Assembly: GCF_035958815.1 (NCBI RefSeq)
Contig: NZ_CP108383.1
Span: forward strand, 5,642,001-5,706,000
From: Nocardia sp. NBC_01327
GTDB lineage: Bacteria > Actinomycetota > Actinomycetes > Mycobacteriales > Mycobacteriaceae
Direction: 5' to 3'
Length of the DNA stretch: 64,000 bases
In this document: in pieces, positions 9,034 through 18,585 of the stretch
Layout: each line of letters starts with the position of its first letter
Numbering within the stretch: position 1 is the stretch's first letter
Notes under the pieces: generated by a model
Databases searched by the model: none
Seen by the model: only the letters and a program-made list of their open reading frames with translations
Told to the model about the DNA's origin: nothing
Position numbers and translations under genes: made by a program

Positions 9034-10139
9034 GCAGCCCTCGCATTGTGGTCGCGGGTCTCGGCGACACCGGTCTGCTGACCGCCATACACCTCTCGAA
9101 ATATGGCCGCGTGGTTGGTATTTCGAGCAAACCGGGACTGGTCAGCGGTCAGGAGCTCGGTATGCGCCTGTCCCGCCCGGGCGAGTGGGCCCGCGATTAC
9201 TGGGTGCCCTTCGATCGCTATCAGCGGCTCGACCCGGTGCGCACCGTGCACGGCACGTTGACACGGTTGGACCTCGCGGCACAGCAGGTCCATCTCACCG
9301 GCCCCGACGGCGCCGGCGCTATCGAGCCGTACGACGTGCTCGTGATCGCTACCGGCGTGACGAACGGCTTCTGGCGGCGGCCGGATCTGCAGACCAGCGA
9401 CCAGGTCGCCGCCGCCATCACCGCGGATCACGAACGTCTCGCAGCCGCCGACTCGGTCATTGTGCTCGGCGGCGGGGCCGCTGCGGTGAGCGGCGCACTC
9501 AATGTGGCAACCACCTGGCCGGAGAAGCGGGTGGACCTGTATTTCCCTGGTGAGCGCGCGCTTTCGCACCACCACGGCAGGGTGTGGAGCACGCTGAGCA
9601 AGCGGCTCGAACGGTTGGGTGTCGGGTTGCACCCACACCATCGCGCGGTGGTGCCGGACGGATTCGGCTGCGACGAGATCACCAGCGGAACCGTCGAATG
9701 GAGCACCGGGCAATCGGCGAGCAGTGCCGCTGCCGTGCTCTGGACGGTCGGCCGGGTCACTCCGAATACGACATGGCTGCCGGACGAGCTGCTCGACGAA
9801 AACGGTTTCGTCGTGGTGGACGAGTACCTCCGGGTCCCCGGTGCGCCCGGTCTGTACGCGATCGGAGACGTCGCGGCGACCGACCCGCTGCGCACATCGG
9901 CCCGAAGCCGCGCCGACGGCCTACTGGCACACAATATTCGGGCCGATCTGGCGGGCGGAACACCGAAGCCGTTCGAACCGGCAGCCCGGCGCTGGGGTTC
10001 GGTGGTGGGCACCCAGCGCAATAGCCTGGAGGTGTTCAGCCCGGGCGGTCAGGGCTTCCGAATCCCGGCGTGGTCGCTGCTGCAACCGCTCATCGTGCGG
10101 CGCGGCATCTACGGCGGGGTCAGAAGGCCGGTCAACTGA
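9030..10139 (+). CDS. FAD/NAD(P)-dependent oxidoreductase (FSP1/AIFM2-like)
   Basis: A 369-residue two-dinucleotide-fold flavoprotein: N-terminal FAD motif VVAGLGDTGLL, a central NAD(P) motif VIVLGGGAAAVSGA (around residues 145-158) and the C-terminal LYAIGDVAATD FAD-ribityl motif. This order is that of type-II NADH dehydrogenase/FSP1-like quinone reductases. The GTG start overlaps the DUF1295 stop by four bases, so the pair is likely one functional unit. Its end overlaps the convergent phospholipase D gene by 8 bp. Confidence 0.85.
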   Translation: MSSPRIVVAGLGDTGLLTAIHLSKYGRVVGISSKPGLVSGQELGMRLSRPGEWARDYWVPFDRYQRLDPVRTVHGTLTRLDLAAQQVHLTGPDGAGAIEPYDVLVIATGVTNGFWRRPDLQTSDQVAAAITADHERLAAADSVIVLGGGAAAVSGALNVATTWPEKRVDLYFPGERALSHHHGRVWSTLSKRLERLGVGLHPHHRAVVPDGFGCDEITSGTVEWSTGQSASSAAAVLWTVGRVTPNTTWLPDELLDENGFVVVDEYLRVPGAPGLYAIGDVAATDPLRTSARSRADGLLAHNIRADLAGGTPKPFEPAARRWGSVVGTQRNSLEVFSPGGQGFRIPAWSLLQPLIVRRGIYGGVRRPVN

Positions 10140-11619
10140 GCGGGTCCGGCCCGGTGGCCTTCAGGCGACGCAGACCCCAGCTCAGTAATGGGTTGTCCCA
10201 CAAACTCGGTGGGGTGCGCTCGGGATCCATCAGTTCGTTCTCCGCCAGCGGACTGTCCTCGTCCTCGACCGTCTCCGGCTCGAACCGCACCAGGGTCCGG
10301 CCGCTACCGCGCAGGGCCTCGACGGTCCCGCGCAGCGATGACGTCTCGGCGAGGGTGGCCTCGAACTTCGCGGGTTCGGCGCCGAGATGTTCGCAGATCA
10401 GCTGCCGCCGGATACCGAGAATGGTGTCGCGCAACAGCTCACCGTCGGCGGTGTCGGGGGTGACCTCGACGACCAGATCGCATTCGGAGTCGAATCCCAT
10501 CGAACGGTTATTGAGGTTCGACGAGCCGACCCGCAGCAGCCGATCGTCCATCACCAGCACCTTCGCGTGCACATAGATCGGCGCACCGGCCTCGGTGACG
10601 GGATAGTAGACGCCGAGCCGGTTTTGGGTGTCGGCCTGCCACAGCAGATGCAGTAGGCGCCGGCGGGCCCCGTCCATCGCCTGCTGTTCGAGCCAGCCGT
10701 CGGCGTGCCGGGGCAGTACCAGCACGATCTCCGGACCGTTCGGCTCGCGCAGCCGCGCGGCGATCGCCTCGGCGAGGTGGCGGGAGGCCAGATACTGGCT
10801 CTCGATGTACAGCGACCGCTCGGCGCCCGCGATCGCCGCGAGATACAGCGCCTCGATCTCCCGGACTTCGGTGCGGTCCGCGAGCGCGGGCAGGGTCCGC
10901 GCGATGCCGACATCGACGGAACACATTGTCGGCTCGAGGCCCTCCGGCCACGGGATGTCCCCGGCGATCTCGTCGACCGCCTGGAGTTCCTGTCCCGTGG
11001 CGGCTTTCCATCTGGCCCGGGCCAATTCGCCGATCGCCTTCGCCGCGTCACCGTCGACGGCGGTGGTCGCATCGTGCCACGGTCCGTACCGATTGCCGTT
11101 CGGCTCGGTCCGGTAGTGATTGTCGTCCCGGTGGTCGCCGGTGTCCCAGCGGTCGACGGTCATATCGATGCCGCCACAGAACGCCAGCGCGTCGTCGATC
11201 ACCACGATCTTCTGATGATGTGCCGAACCGATCGGATGCGCGGCGTCCATTTCGAAGTGCAACCGCCGATCGGTCATCCAATTGGCGACGAAGATCGGCG
11301 TCATCCCGCGGCCGATCGCCGCGAACGCGCCGATATTCCATTTCAGCAGGTAGATCTCGAGATCCGGGCGCTGCTTCGGCAGCCAGGACAGGAACTTGCC
11401 CAGCCGATCCGGTCCCTCGAGGGTTTTGTGCTGCGGTTCGAACTTGATCCGGGTGTCGAAATCCCAGCCGATCAGCACAATGCGCTTGCGTGCCTGCAGC
11501 ATCGCGGATTTGGCGTGCCGGAAATAGTCGGCCGCATCGACAATGCACGCCAGGCGATCGGCCTGCGCGATCTGCCAGCAGGTCTCGCCGGGGGTGAGGA
11601 TTCGGTGCTCGTCGCTCAT
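10132..11619 (-). CDS. Phospholipase D family protein
   Basis: A 495-residue protein with two HKD catalytic motifs: H135-x-K137-x4-D142 and H351-x-K353-x4-D358, each followed by the usual downstream Gly/Asn segment (CGGID and GSSNLNNRS). The domain pair forms one active site that hydrolyses or transfers phosphatidyl groups. No signal peptide or membrane segment is obvious, so it is likely cytoplasmic or peripheral. The ATG is preceded by GAGGGGA; an upstream in-frame extension of 17 residues is less likely. It follows the ABC1 kinase gene on the same strand by 121 nt. Confidence 0.9.
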   Translation of the reverse strand: MSDEHRILTPGETCWQIAQADRLACIVDAADYFRHAKSAMLQARKRIVLIGWDFDTRIKFEPQHKTLEGPDRLGKFLSWLPKQRPDLEIYLLKWNIGAFAAIGRGMTPIFVANWMTDRRLHFEMDAAHPIGSAHHQKIVVIDDALAFCGGIDMTVDRWDTGDHRDDNHYRTEPNGNRYGPWHDATTAVDGDAAKAIGELARARWKAATGQELQAVDEIAGDIPWPEGLEPTMCSVDVGIARTLPALADRTEVREIEALYLAAIAGAERSLYIESQYLASRHLAEAIAARLREPNGPEIVLVLPRHADGWLEQQAMDGARRRLLHLLWQADTQNRLGVYYPVTEAGAPIYVHAKVLVMDDRLLRVGSSNLNNRSMGFDSECDLVVEVTPDTADGELLRDTILGIRRQLICEHLGAEPAKFEATLAETSSLRGTVEALRGSGRTLVRFEPETVEDEDSPLAENELMDPERTPPSLWDNPLLSWGLRRLKATGPDPLS

Positions 11620-11740
11620 ACGCAGTCTGTCCCCTCGTCCGGCCGCACACCTGTCCCCGCAGGTGAACAATTCACAGTACTGCGGTCGCGGATCTCAGTT
11701 CCATTGGGCAGGTACGGTTTCCAGCGAAATGCGGCGGCCG

Positions 11741-13117
11741 TCACATTCGGCGCGCGGCCTGCCACTGGGCGATCGCGCGCCCGATGTCGGTGGCCGGGGG
11801 TTCGTCGTAGAGCCATTCGCGCGCGATTCGATGCCAGTTGCCGGTGGTGCGCAGCTGGCCGAGCGCGGCGAAGGTGAACAGGTCCGCGCGTCGTGAGAAG
11901 ACGTGCTCGGGCGGCAGCAATTGCTTACGCATGCCCCGGAATTCGACGGATCGGGGGTTGACTGCCAGAATCACCGCACCGGTGGCGAGCTCGGGGGTGA
12001 TGGCAATCTCCTCGTCGAGCAGATGCCAACCCGCTGCGGCCCAGACGTATTCGAGGCATTCCTGCGCGGTGACGCCCGCCTCCGGATCGATGATGCCGCG
12101 TCGCACCCACAGCTGGTACAGATCGTCGGCGCGGTGTTCACCGGCGGCCCGCAGGGCGGTGCGCTCGAAATCGACGTGTGCGCGATCCATCTGGTTGTAG
12201 AGCCCGAAATCCACGAATCCGAGGCGGCCGCTGGCATCGAGCAGGATATTGCCGGGATGCGGATCGCCGCAGAATTCGTAGTCAGTGAACAGTGAGCAGA
12301 TGTAGAAGCGGTAGATGAGCTCGCCGATCCGATTCCGGTCGGCGTCGGGCAGCGCCTGGATCCGGTCGAAGGATTCCGCCTCGAGGAACTCCGTCACCAG
12401 AACGTGTGGCGCACAGTACTCTTCGATGCTGTCAGGCACCACGATGAAGGGATGACCGCGGTAGCGCAATGCCACTCGATGCTGGGTGCGGGCCTCGCGT
12501 ACGTAATCGAGTTCGCCGCTGATATTGCGAGCGATCTCATCGAGTACACCGGCATCGGCCGCGCTGGGCAGCGCGGATTTCCAGAGCTTGCTGAAGAATT
12601 CCAGATTGCGCAGGTCCGCCTGCACGGCCTCGTCCACCCGGGGGTACTTCGCCTTCACCGCGACCGCGCGCCCATCGTGCAATCTCGCCCGATAGACCTG
12701 GCCGATCGAAGCGGCCGCAATCGGAGTCTCGTCGAATTCGGCGAAAACTCGCGACAATGGGCCCAGATCGTCCTCGATGACCTTCCGCATTGCCGTGAAG
12801 GACACCACGGGCGCACGATCGCGCAGTTCGGCGAGCTTGCCGCGGAACAATTCACGATGCGATTCCGGAACCAGGTCGACGTCGAGCACCGAGAGCATCT
12901 GCCCCAGTTTCATCGCCGCGCCCTTCATACCGCCCAGCACCGTGACCAATTGCTGTGCGGCCTGCAGAGAGGATCGTTCGGCGAGAATCCGCCGGGCCTC
13001 CTCGGGCTGTCCGATCATCGACAACCTGGTCCCGACCCCGCGCACGGCCTGCCCCGCGGCCAGACGGCCCAGTTGACTTCCGCGTGTCAGTCGCCCTTTG
13101 GACACCCGATCGGCCAT
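11741..13117 (-). CDS. ABC1/UbiB (AarF) atypical kinase-like protein
   Basis: A 458-residue ADCK/UbiB-family protein. Diagnostic features are the KxGQ motif (KLGQ, residues 70-73), the alanine-rich loop AAASIGQ (134-140), K155, the catalytic-loop GDPHPGN (D285, N290) and DFG at 303-305. Family members have ATPase or lipid-associated activity, best known in quinone homeostasis; the role in actinobacteria is not established. The ATG has a GGAGGTGCG site. It is divergent from a TetR gene, with 173 nt between the start codons. Confidence 0.9.
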   Translation of the reverse strand: MADRVSKGRLTRGSQLGRLAAGQAVRGVGTRLSMIGQPEEARRILAERSSLQAAQQLVTVLGGMKGAAMKLGQMLSVLDVDLVPESHRELFRGKLAELRDRAPVVSFTAMRKVIEDDLGPLSRVFAEFDETPIAAASIGQVYRARLHDGRAVAVKAKYPRVDEAVQADLRNLEFFSKLWKSALPSAADAGVLDEIARNISGELDYVREARTQHRVALRYRGHPFIVVPDSIEEYCAPHVLVTEFLEAESFDRIQALPDADRNRIGELIYRFYICSLFTDYEFCGDPHPGNILLDASGRLGFVDFGLYNQMDRAHVDFERTALRAAGEHRADDLYQLWVRRGIIDPEAGVTAQECLEYVWAAAGWHLLDEEIAITPELATGAVILAVNPRSVEFRGMRKQLLPPEHVFSRRADLFTFAALGQLRTTGNWHRIAREWLYDEPPATDIGRAIAQWQAARRM

Positions 13118-13248
13118 CTGCGCACCTCCGCAGGCCTGCGCGCGCAGCGGCCGGACGCCGCGATCGGCGCCCGTGCCGTGCCACGCCGGCCATAAATTCC
13201 TGTGGCGCAATAACTTACAGCCTATTAGCGATCTTCGACAGCCTAAGA

Positions 13249-13261
13249 TGAGCAAAGCTCA
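13249..13261. promoter_or_regulatory. Short inverted repeat between ABC1 kinase and TetR genes
   Basis: TGAGC-AAA-GCTCA lies 29 nt upstream of the TetR start in the divergent promoter region. Arms are only 5 bp, so an operator role is tentative. Confidence 0.25.
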
Positions 13262-13290
13262 ATTTTTCACGATACGGCAGGGAGGCCGGG

Positions 13291-13932
13291 ATGCCGCCGA
13301 AAGCACGACAGCGTCGTCGTCCGACCCAGGAGCGTTCGCGGGCCACCAGAGAGCACATCCTGGACACCGCGGCGCGATTGTTCGGTGAGCGCGGAATCGC
13401 CGATACCTCGACGAACCGCATCGCGGCGGAGGCGGATGTCAGCATCGGCACGGTGTATCGGTATTTCTCCGATCGCGGCGTGATGGTGGACGAATTGCTC
13501 GCGCGGCTGCTCGAGCAGCTCGAGCGGCGCTTCACACAGTGGTTGTCCGGTCTTTCGCAGCAATCGAATCCGCAAGAGCCGCTGTCGACGACGCGGGTGA
13601 TCACCGAGGTCTTGGACGTATTCGCCGAAGAACTGGTCGTCAATGCGAAATTGGTGCGTGCGCTCGTCGCGGGAGTGCAGTTCTACAACAGTGGTCTCCC
13701 CGAGTTCGAGACGCGGCTGCACCTGCTGATGAAGGTGCTGTTGATACAGATCCTCGGCCCGGGTGACGATCACCAATACGACGTGATGACATTCGTTCTG
13801 GTCAATACCGGATTCGCGGGGGTATTGCGCGCATCTGCCCTGGAGGTCGACAGTCAGGAACGTCAGGAGGCTGTGGCCATGACCGCGCAGATGATGGCCA
13901 CCTGGATCGAGTCCGAGACCGGCCGGCGTTAG
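13291..13932 (+). CDS. TetR family transcriptional regulator
   Basis: A 213-residue TetR protein. The DNA-binding domain spans about residues 17-65 (ILDTAARLFGERG, then VSIGTVYRYFSDRGVMVDEL). The N-terminus is strongly basic (MPPKARQRRRP). Upstream is GGGAGGCCGGG. Divergent placement from the ABC1 kinase gene suggests that gene, perhaps with the phospholipase D gene, as its target; ligand unknown. A strong hairpin follows the stop. Confidence 0.9.
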   Translation: MPPKARQRRRPTQERSRATREHILDTAARLFGERGIADTSTNRIAAEADVSIGTVYRYFSDRGVMVDELLARLLEQLERRFTQWLSGLSQQSNPQEPLSTTRVITEVLDVFAEELVVNAKLVRALVAGVQFYNSGLPEFETRLHLLMKVLLIQILGPGDDHQYDVMTFVLVNTGFAGVLRASALEVDSQERQEAVAMTAQMMATWIESETGRR

Positions 13933-13946
13933 GCGGACAGGCGCAT

Positions 13947-13978
13947 GCCCACCGGGTTCAGGGCAGATCCCGGTGGGC
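13947..13978 (+). terminator. Hairpin terminator after TetR gene
   Basis: A perfect 10-bp stem GCCCACCGGG / CCCGGTGGGC with a 12-nt loop begins 15 nt after the TetR stop codon. No U-tract follows. Confidence 0.6.
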
Positions 13979-14110
13979 GCGCCCGCAGGCTTGGACCCCG
14001 TACGTGTCACCGAAAGGGGGTCCGGACGCACTAGAGCCGGTGCGAGCCTGCGGAGTAGTACCGGGCGACATCGGGAGTCGGACGATGCCGCGCGGTACAG
14101 CTGGTGAGGG

Positions 14111-15310
14111 TCAGAGCGATCCGCCGCCGCCGATGACCCAGGGGTTGAATGTGCACTGCAGGTCCGGATGTTGTGCCGGATCCAGTGCCCGCAGCGCGAT
14201 GGACAGCGCGCGGGGTGAATACATGATCGTCAGGTGGTCGGACACGTCTTGTTCGCAACCGTCCTGCAGCAGGATGTTATCGACGTGCGCACCCGGACCG
14301 GCCTTGAGGAAGGTCAGATCGTAAGGGTTGGTGACCTCGTCGTAGCGGGTGCCGACCACGGTGTAGTCGATGCCGGGCACCGTGTCACCGTTGGCATTGA
14401 GCTGGTTGACGAAATCCGAGCCGATGGTCTGCTGGATTCCCGCGTGGCCCACGAACAACTCGACGAAACCGAGGACATCGATGCCGAAGTTGTTGACCGC
14501 CCGGCCCAATGCGCCGATACCGTCGAGCGAGGTGCCGTGGTTGGTGGCGCCGTAGGTGATCATATGCTGCACCTTCGGGCCGCCGCCCTCGAACTTGGTG
14601 TACCAGCCGGCCATCGGACCGCCTTGCGAATGCGCGACGATATCGACCTTCGGGGCGCCGGTCGCCGCCAGCACCCGATCCACGAAGGTGGCCAGCTGTT
14701 TTGCCGAATCCTGGATGTAGCCGGTGCCCATGATGCCCGGCAGCACCGAGCCGAGCCCGCCGCCCTGGGCGATATTGGACCGGCCGTAGTTGAAGGTGAA
14801 GGTGCAGAATCCGGCGTCGGTGATCGGCTTGCTCATAAACGCGAAACCGTTGTAGGCGTTCATCCAGGTGCCGTGGACCAGGACCACCGGGCGCGGGTGC
14901 TCGGCGCTGGGTTTGCAATTCCAGTCGTTGGTTTCCGGGGGTGCGGCATCGGGATTGGCCAGGCCGTACCCGAATGCCGCCGTCCATGAGGTCATGGCCG
15001 GGCCGTAACCCTGTGTGTCGGAGGAATATCCGCCCGACAGCCCGGAGCTGGACCCTGATCCGCCGAAGCAGTCACCGGAACCGTTGCCCGATCCCGCGCC
15101 ACTGCCGGAGGTGCACGCCGACCCGGTGCCTACCCCGGCCACCGGTCCCGCCTGCTTCAGTCCCGCCGCGATGTAGTCACCCAACTGCTGTTCGGTCGGC
15201 GCCGCATCCGGTGCGGCCTCGGCGCTCGTTCCGGCGAATCCGACCGCCAGCAGCGAGACCCCCGTCATGACCGCTGCCCGTATTGCCCTTGGGCGGGTAC
15301 TTCGTTTCAT
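14111..15310 (-). CDS. Secreted lipase/esterase (triacylglycerol lipase, EstA-like)
   Basis: A 399-residue exported hydrolase. Residues 1-33 form a signal peptide ending in a probable AEA cleavage site; residues about 62-98 are a Gly/Ser-rich low-complexity linker containing two Cys. The catalytic core starts near 138: oxyanion HG at 146-147, AHSQGG with nucleophile S228, D324 and H359 as likely relay residues. It should hydrolyse lipid esters at or outside the cell surface. The ATG has a GCAGGAAGG site. It stands alone, convergent with the TetR gene across a 178-nt gap. Confidence 0.9.
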   Translation of the reverse strand: MKRSTRPRAIRAAVMTGVSLLAVGFAGTSAEAAPDAAPTEQQLGDYIAAGLKQAGPVAGVGTGSACTSGSGAGSGNGSGDCFGGSGSSSGLSGGYSSDTQGYGPAMTSWTAAFGYGLANPDAAPPETNDWNCKPSAEHPRPVVLVHGTWMNAYNGFAFMSKPITDAGFCTFTFNYGRSNIAQGGGLGSVLPGIMGTGYIQDSAKQLATFVDRVLAATGAPKVDIVAHSQGGPMAGWYTKFEGGGPKVQHMITYGATNHGTSLDGIGALGRAVNNFGIDVLGFVELFVGHAGIQQTIGSDFVNQLNANGDTVPGIDYTVVGTRYDEVTNPYDLTFLKAGPGAHVDNILLQDGCEQDVSDHLTIMYSPRALSIALRALDPAQHPDLQCTFNPWVIGGGGSL

Positions 15311-15634
15311 TTCGTGCCTTCCTGCAGCCCGACGTACGTTCGAGTTCCGCTGCCGTGTGGGAGTTTCGGCACCGAATCCGCGCTAACGCTAAGCCGGGCC
15401 GGAGGGCGCCAGAAGGCACTGCGCCGGGGTTCGGAGATCTCACCAAATCGATGGACGCTGTTCATGAAGTGCGACAATATGATTCACCGGGAATGCCGTC
15501 ACAAATTCGCACGACCATCGCAGTGATATTTCCGGATATGGGAACTAGTTCCGCACAAGCGCATTCGGGTGACGAATCATCGACGACACCGGCTGTCCTT
15601 CCGGTCTCATTCGCGTGAAACTTCTGGAGTTCCC
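15311..15634. other. Intergenic region between divergent secreted lipase and YdcF-like genes
   Basis: This 324-nt gap separates two divergent genes for exported proteins and should hold both promoters. I see no convincing palindrome, RNA gene or conserved short ORF in it. Confidence 0.5.
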
Positions 15635-16192
15635 GTGCGCGACTTTCCTTTCGCCCGCCTCATCCCCCGTTTCCCACTAGCGGCACTGACCGCGGTCCTC
15701 ACATTCGGCATCCTTGCATTCAGCGCCCCAACCACCCACGCCGACCAGCCGTTCCCACACGGCCCGGACACCGCGATCGTCATCCTCGGCTTCGGCCTGC
15801 AGCCCGACGGCACCCTCCGCCCGGAACTCATCGACCGCTTACGCGCCGGCTACGTCGAAGCCTTCGTCTCAGCGGCATCACCGGTCATTGTCACCGGCGG
15901 CAACCCCCAATCCGGCATCACCGAGGCCCAGGCAATGGCCGATTGGCTTATCTCCCATGGCCTTCCACCCCAGCGCATCCACCTCGAACCCTCCGCCCGC
16001 TCCACAGTCGAGAACGCCGAATACTCCGCCCAGGTCATGACCGAACTCGGCACCCACAACGCCATCCTGATCACCTCGGCCTACCACATGCCCAGAGCCT
16101 TAGCCTCTTTCACCGCCGCCGGTGTATCAGTCACCAGCACCTACTCCCCGGACGAGCTATGGAACCTACTAACCTTCGGCCCGAAGCCATAG
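15635..16192 (+). CDS. YdcF/ElyC-SanA family protein (DUF218)
   Basis: A 185-residue protein with an N-terminal hydrophobic segment (about residues 13-31) that is a signal peptide or anchor, then a DUF218 domain: the strand TAIVILGFGLQPDG, TGGNPQSGITEAQAM, the LEPSARSTVENA motif and TSAYHMPRA. Homologues are envelope proteins linked to peptidoglycan or antibiotic tolerance, without a defined reaction. The GTG start is chosen because GGAG lies six bases upstream and it places the hydrophobic segment at the N-terminus; a longer ATG start adds 22 residues. Confidence 0.8.
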   Translation: MRDFPFARLIPRFPLAALTAVLTFGILAFSAPTTHADQPFPHGPDTAIVILGFGLQPDGTLRPELIDRLRAGYVEAFVSAASPVIVTGGNPQSGITEAQAMADWLISHGLPPQRIHLEPSARSTVENAEYSAQVMTELGTHNAILITSAYHMPRALASFTAAGVSVTSTYSPDELWNLLTFGPKP

Positions 16193-16221
16193 AAGGTATG
16201 GCCCGCAGAATCTGAATATCC

Positions 16222-16272
16222 TTGTATCACAATACAATTAACCTTTCGTGGTCTGTTTTCCAGCGGTAGAAT
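16222..16272 (+). promoter_or_regulatory. Palindrome and -10 element upstream of DUF222-HNH gene
   Basis: An AT-rich pocket holds TTGTAT-CACA-ATACAA (16222-16237, perfect 6-bp arms) and a TAGAAT -10-like hexamer at 16267-16272. The hexamer ends six bases before the ATG, consistent with a leaderless transcript starting at or near the start codon. The palindrome could be a repressor site overlapping the -35 zone. Confidence 0.45.
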
Positions 16273-16278
16273 AAAGGC

Positions 16279-17787
16279 ATGGAATCAAGGGAAGAAACCG
16301 CAATCGCGACCGGTGCGCAAGCACTGGTCGCGGCGGTCGATTCCCTCACCACCCTGTCGTTGATTCCGTTGCCCGACACCGACATTGTCGCGTTGATGCA
16401 GCAGATCGAAACCAGCACCCGCCGGTTGGCGTCGGTGCAGCGGGACCTGATCGTGCAAGCCTGTGCCCGGTCGTTGCCTACCAAGAACGGGTCCGGGAGC
16501 CCGGCACTGTATTTGCAAGCGGTGCTGCATATCTCGCACGGGGATGCGATCAACCGGTGGCGCACCGCCGAAGACCTCGCCGTCTGGCATCGCGTCGGTG
16601 ACGAACCCGACGCGGCCCCGGTACTGCCGTGTTCCGCCCAGGCTTTGGACGACGGTGCGATCTCCCTCGATCATGTGCGGGTGATCCGGCAGGTGATGAA
16701 CCGGCTGCCCAGCAAAATCCCGGCCGAGGCCCGTGCGTACGCCGAAGAAGAACTGGCCCGGCAGGCGCGTGCTCTGGATCCGACGCATCTGCCGCGGATC
16801 GGGGAGCGGATCCTGGGTTACCTCGACCCCGACGGCAAACTCACCGATGACGATGACCGCCAACGGTTGCGCAGCGCGAGTGCGAGTCCGCAACGGTACG
16901 ACCTGATGTCCACCCTCACCGTCGAACTCACCCCTGATGCGCGTGGGGCCTTCGATGCGGTCATGGCCAAGCTCGCGCGTCCGGGGATGTGCAACCCCGC
17001 CGACAAGGAAAGCCCGTGGGCCGAGGACGAGGACAACCCGATCCCCCGGGACGTACTCGAAGCCTGCGCCGCCCGCGACGAACGCACCAAGGTCCAACGC
17101 CAGCACGATGCGTTGCTGGCGGTGCTGCACCCGGACTTCAACCCCGCCAAGCTCGGCTCGCACCGCGGGCTGCCCGTCTCGACGATCCTCACCATGAGCA
17201 TCGATGACGTGGAACGCGTCGCCGGGGTGGCTACCACCGCGACCGGTGGCACGGTGCCTGTTCCCGAGGCGTTGAAGTTGGTGGCCCGCCGGTCCAAGAC
17301 GTTCGTGTTGGTGAAGAACAAGGACGGCATGCCGTTGCACCTGGGCGAAGCGCGCCTGGCGAATCCGGCACAACGGTTGGCGTTGATCGCCACCGAGCGC
17401 GGCTGCACCCGCCCGGGTTGCTCTGCTCCGGCGAGTATGGCGGCGGTGCATCATGTGACCGAGTTCTGCAAGGGTGGGCGCACCGATATCGAGAACCTGA
17501 CATTGGCGTGCGATCACTGCCATGCCTTGGTCAAGGGCGGCCCGCGCGGGTGGAAGACGATCAAACTCGGTGCGGATTCGGACTTCCCGGGTCGTACGGC
17601 GTGGATCGCGCCCGCGCATGTGGATCCGAGTGGGACTCCGCAGGTCAATCATCTGCATCACCCGGCCGAGTTGATGTCGGAGGCTCCGCCGTCGCTGCGG
17701 CCTGGCCGGGTGTGTCGTGCCTGGGGGTTGTCCCCGGTGCGGTACCGGGTGCTGCGCCGGGTCGCCCCACCGCCACCGCGACAATAG
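16279..17787 (+). CDS. DUF222 domain HNH endonuclease (13E12-like family)
   Basis: A 502-residue protein with an N-terminal DUF222 helical domain (roughly residues 30-330) and a C-terminal HNH nuclease module. Zinc-type cysteine pairs C376/C381 and C411/C414 bracket the HH of AAVHHVTEF and the N of IENLTLACDHCH, giving a complete HNH motif. The family is abundant and repeated in actinobacteria (REP13E12 in M. tuberculosis) and is often considered a mobile or homing-type component; its DNA target is unknown. A perfect hairpin follows the stop and a long inverted repeat lies further downstream, hinting that the gene is part of a repeated element. Confidence 0.88.
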   Translation: MESREETAIATGAQALVAAVDSLTTLSLIPLPDTDIVALMQQIETSTRRLASVQRDLIVQACARSLPTKNGSGSPALYLQAVLHISHGDAINRWRTAEDLAVWHRVGDEPDAAPVLPCSAQALDDGAISLDHVRVIRQVMNRLPSKIPAEARAYAEEELARQARALDPTHLPRIGERILGYLDPDGKLTDDDDRQRLRSASASPQRYDLMSTLTVELTPDARGAFDAVMAKLARPGMCNPADKESPWAEDEDNPIPRDVLEACAARDERTKVQRQHDALLAVLHPDFNPAKLGSHRGLPVSTILTMSIDDVERVAGVATTATGGTVPVPEALKLVARRSKTFVLVKNKDGMPLHLGEARLANPAQRLALIATERGCTRPGCSAPASMAAVHHVTEFCKGGRTDIENLTLACDHCHALVKGGPRGWKTIKLGADSDFPGRTAWIAPAHVDPSGTPQVNHLHHPAELMSEAPPSLRPGRVCRAWGLSPVRYRVLRRVAPPPPRQ

Positions 17788-17805
17788 GTTTCCCGCCCCT
17801 CGTGT

Positions 17806-17830
17806 CACCGACAGGTTGATCCTGTCGGTG
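17806..17830 (+). terminator. Hairpin terminator after HNH gene
   Basis: A perfect 10-bp stem CACCGACAGG / CCTGTCGGTG with a 5-nt TTGAT loop, 18 nt after the HNH stop codon. No U-run follows. Confidence 0.6.
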
Positions 17831-18030
17831 CTACAGGTCGTTGCCTATCGGGGTGTTTCGAGACCGGCTCGCCTTCGGAACCCGAACCATGACACCTCGG
17901 CCGCGACAAAAGGGCTTCCCGCCCAACTCCCTCACAGTCAGGCCGATCCCGCCCTGCTGCAGGCCGTTGCCCGACTTGGTCTTTCGGGTTCTTGATCTTC
18001 GATCCCTGTGTTCCAGGCATCTTTCTTCTT

Positions 18031-18585
18031 TTCGCTCTTCGTCTTTTCGTGTTTGTCTCTGAAACCGGACCACAGCCGGTCGACCGAGCCGGTACCGCAG
18101 GTACCTCCCAACTGCGGAAGGTAAATCGGGTACCCCACCCGACGCCACCAGCACGGCCATCTCGGGCCCTGCCCGCACCCCGTGACCCAACACCGCTCCT
18201 GGACGCACGCAACCCAGGTGCACCGGCTTGTCTCGGCCTCGAATCCCCCGAAGCGGGCACCGCACAACTCTTCTCTCCGACCGCACAGCAGGTATCCGCA
18301 CGGCACAGACCCGATAACCGTTGTGCCGCTGAGAGACCCGCTGTTCGATCCCCAGTGGCCGACGGTTTCTATGCCGAAACGGTCGGTGCACCTGGGTTTC
18401 TTGCCTCCCGGGCAGGGTTGGTCAGCACGGGGTGCGGGCAAAGCCCGAGATGGCCGTGCTGGGCACGTCGGGTGGGGTACCCGATTTACCTCCCGCAGTT
18501 GGGAGAGATACCTGCGGTACCAGCTCGGTCGACCGGCTGTGGTCCCGTTCTCGAGACGAAAGACGAAATACGAAGGACGAAAATA
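18031..18585. repeat. Large imperfect inverted repeat in an 814-nt non-coding region
   Basis: The core left arm (18067-18184) and right arm (18426-18545) are reverse complements at about 92% by hand alignment, with one 2-nt gap. A second perfect 15-bp pair lies inside (18211-18225 with 18384-18398). Outside the core, the flanks are pyrimidine-rich on the left and purine-rich on the right, built from degenerate GACGAAA units, so similarity continues weakly to the outer limits given. No gene is recognisable between 17788 and 18601: frames here lack start sites and family features. The repeat lies between the HNH gene and the 3' end of the PucR gene. Confidence 0.75.
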
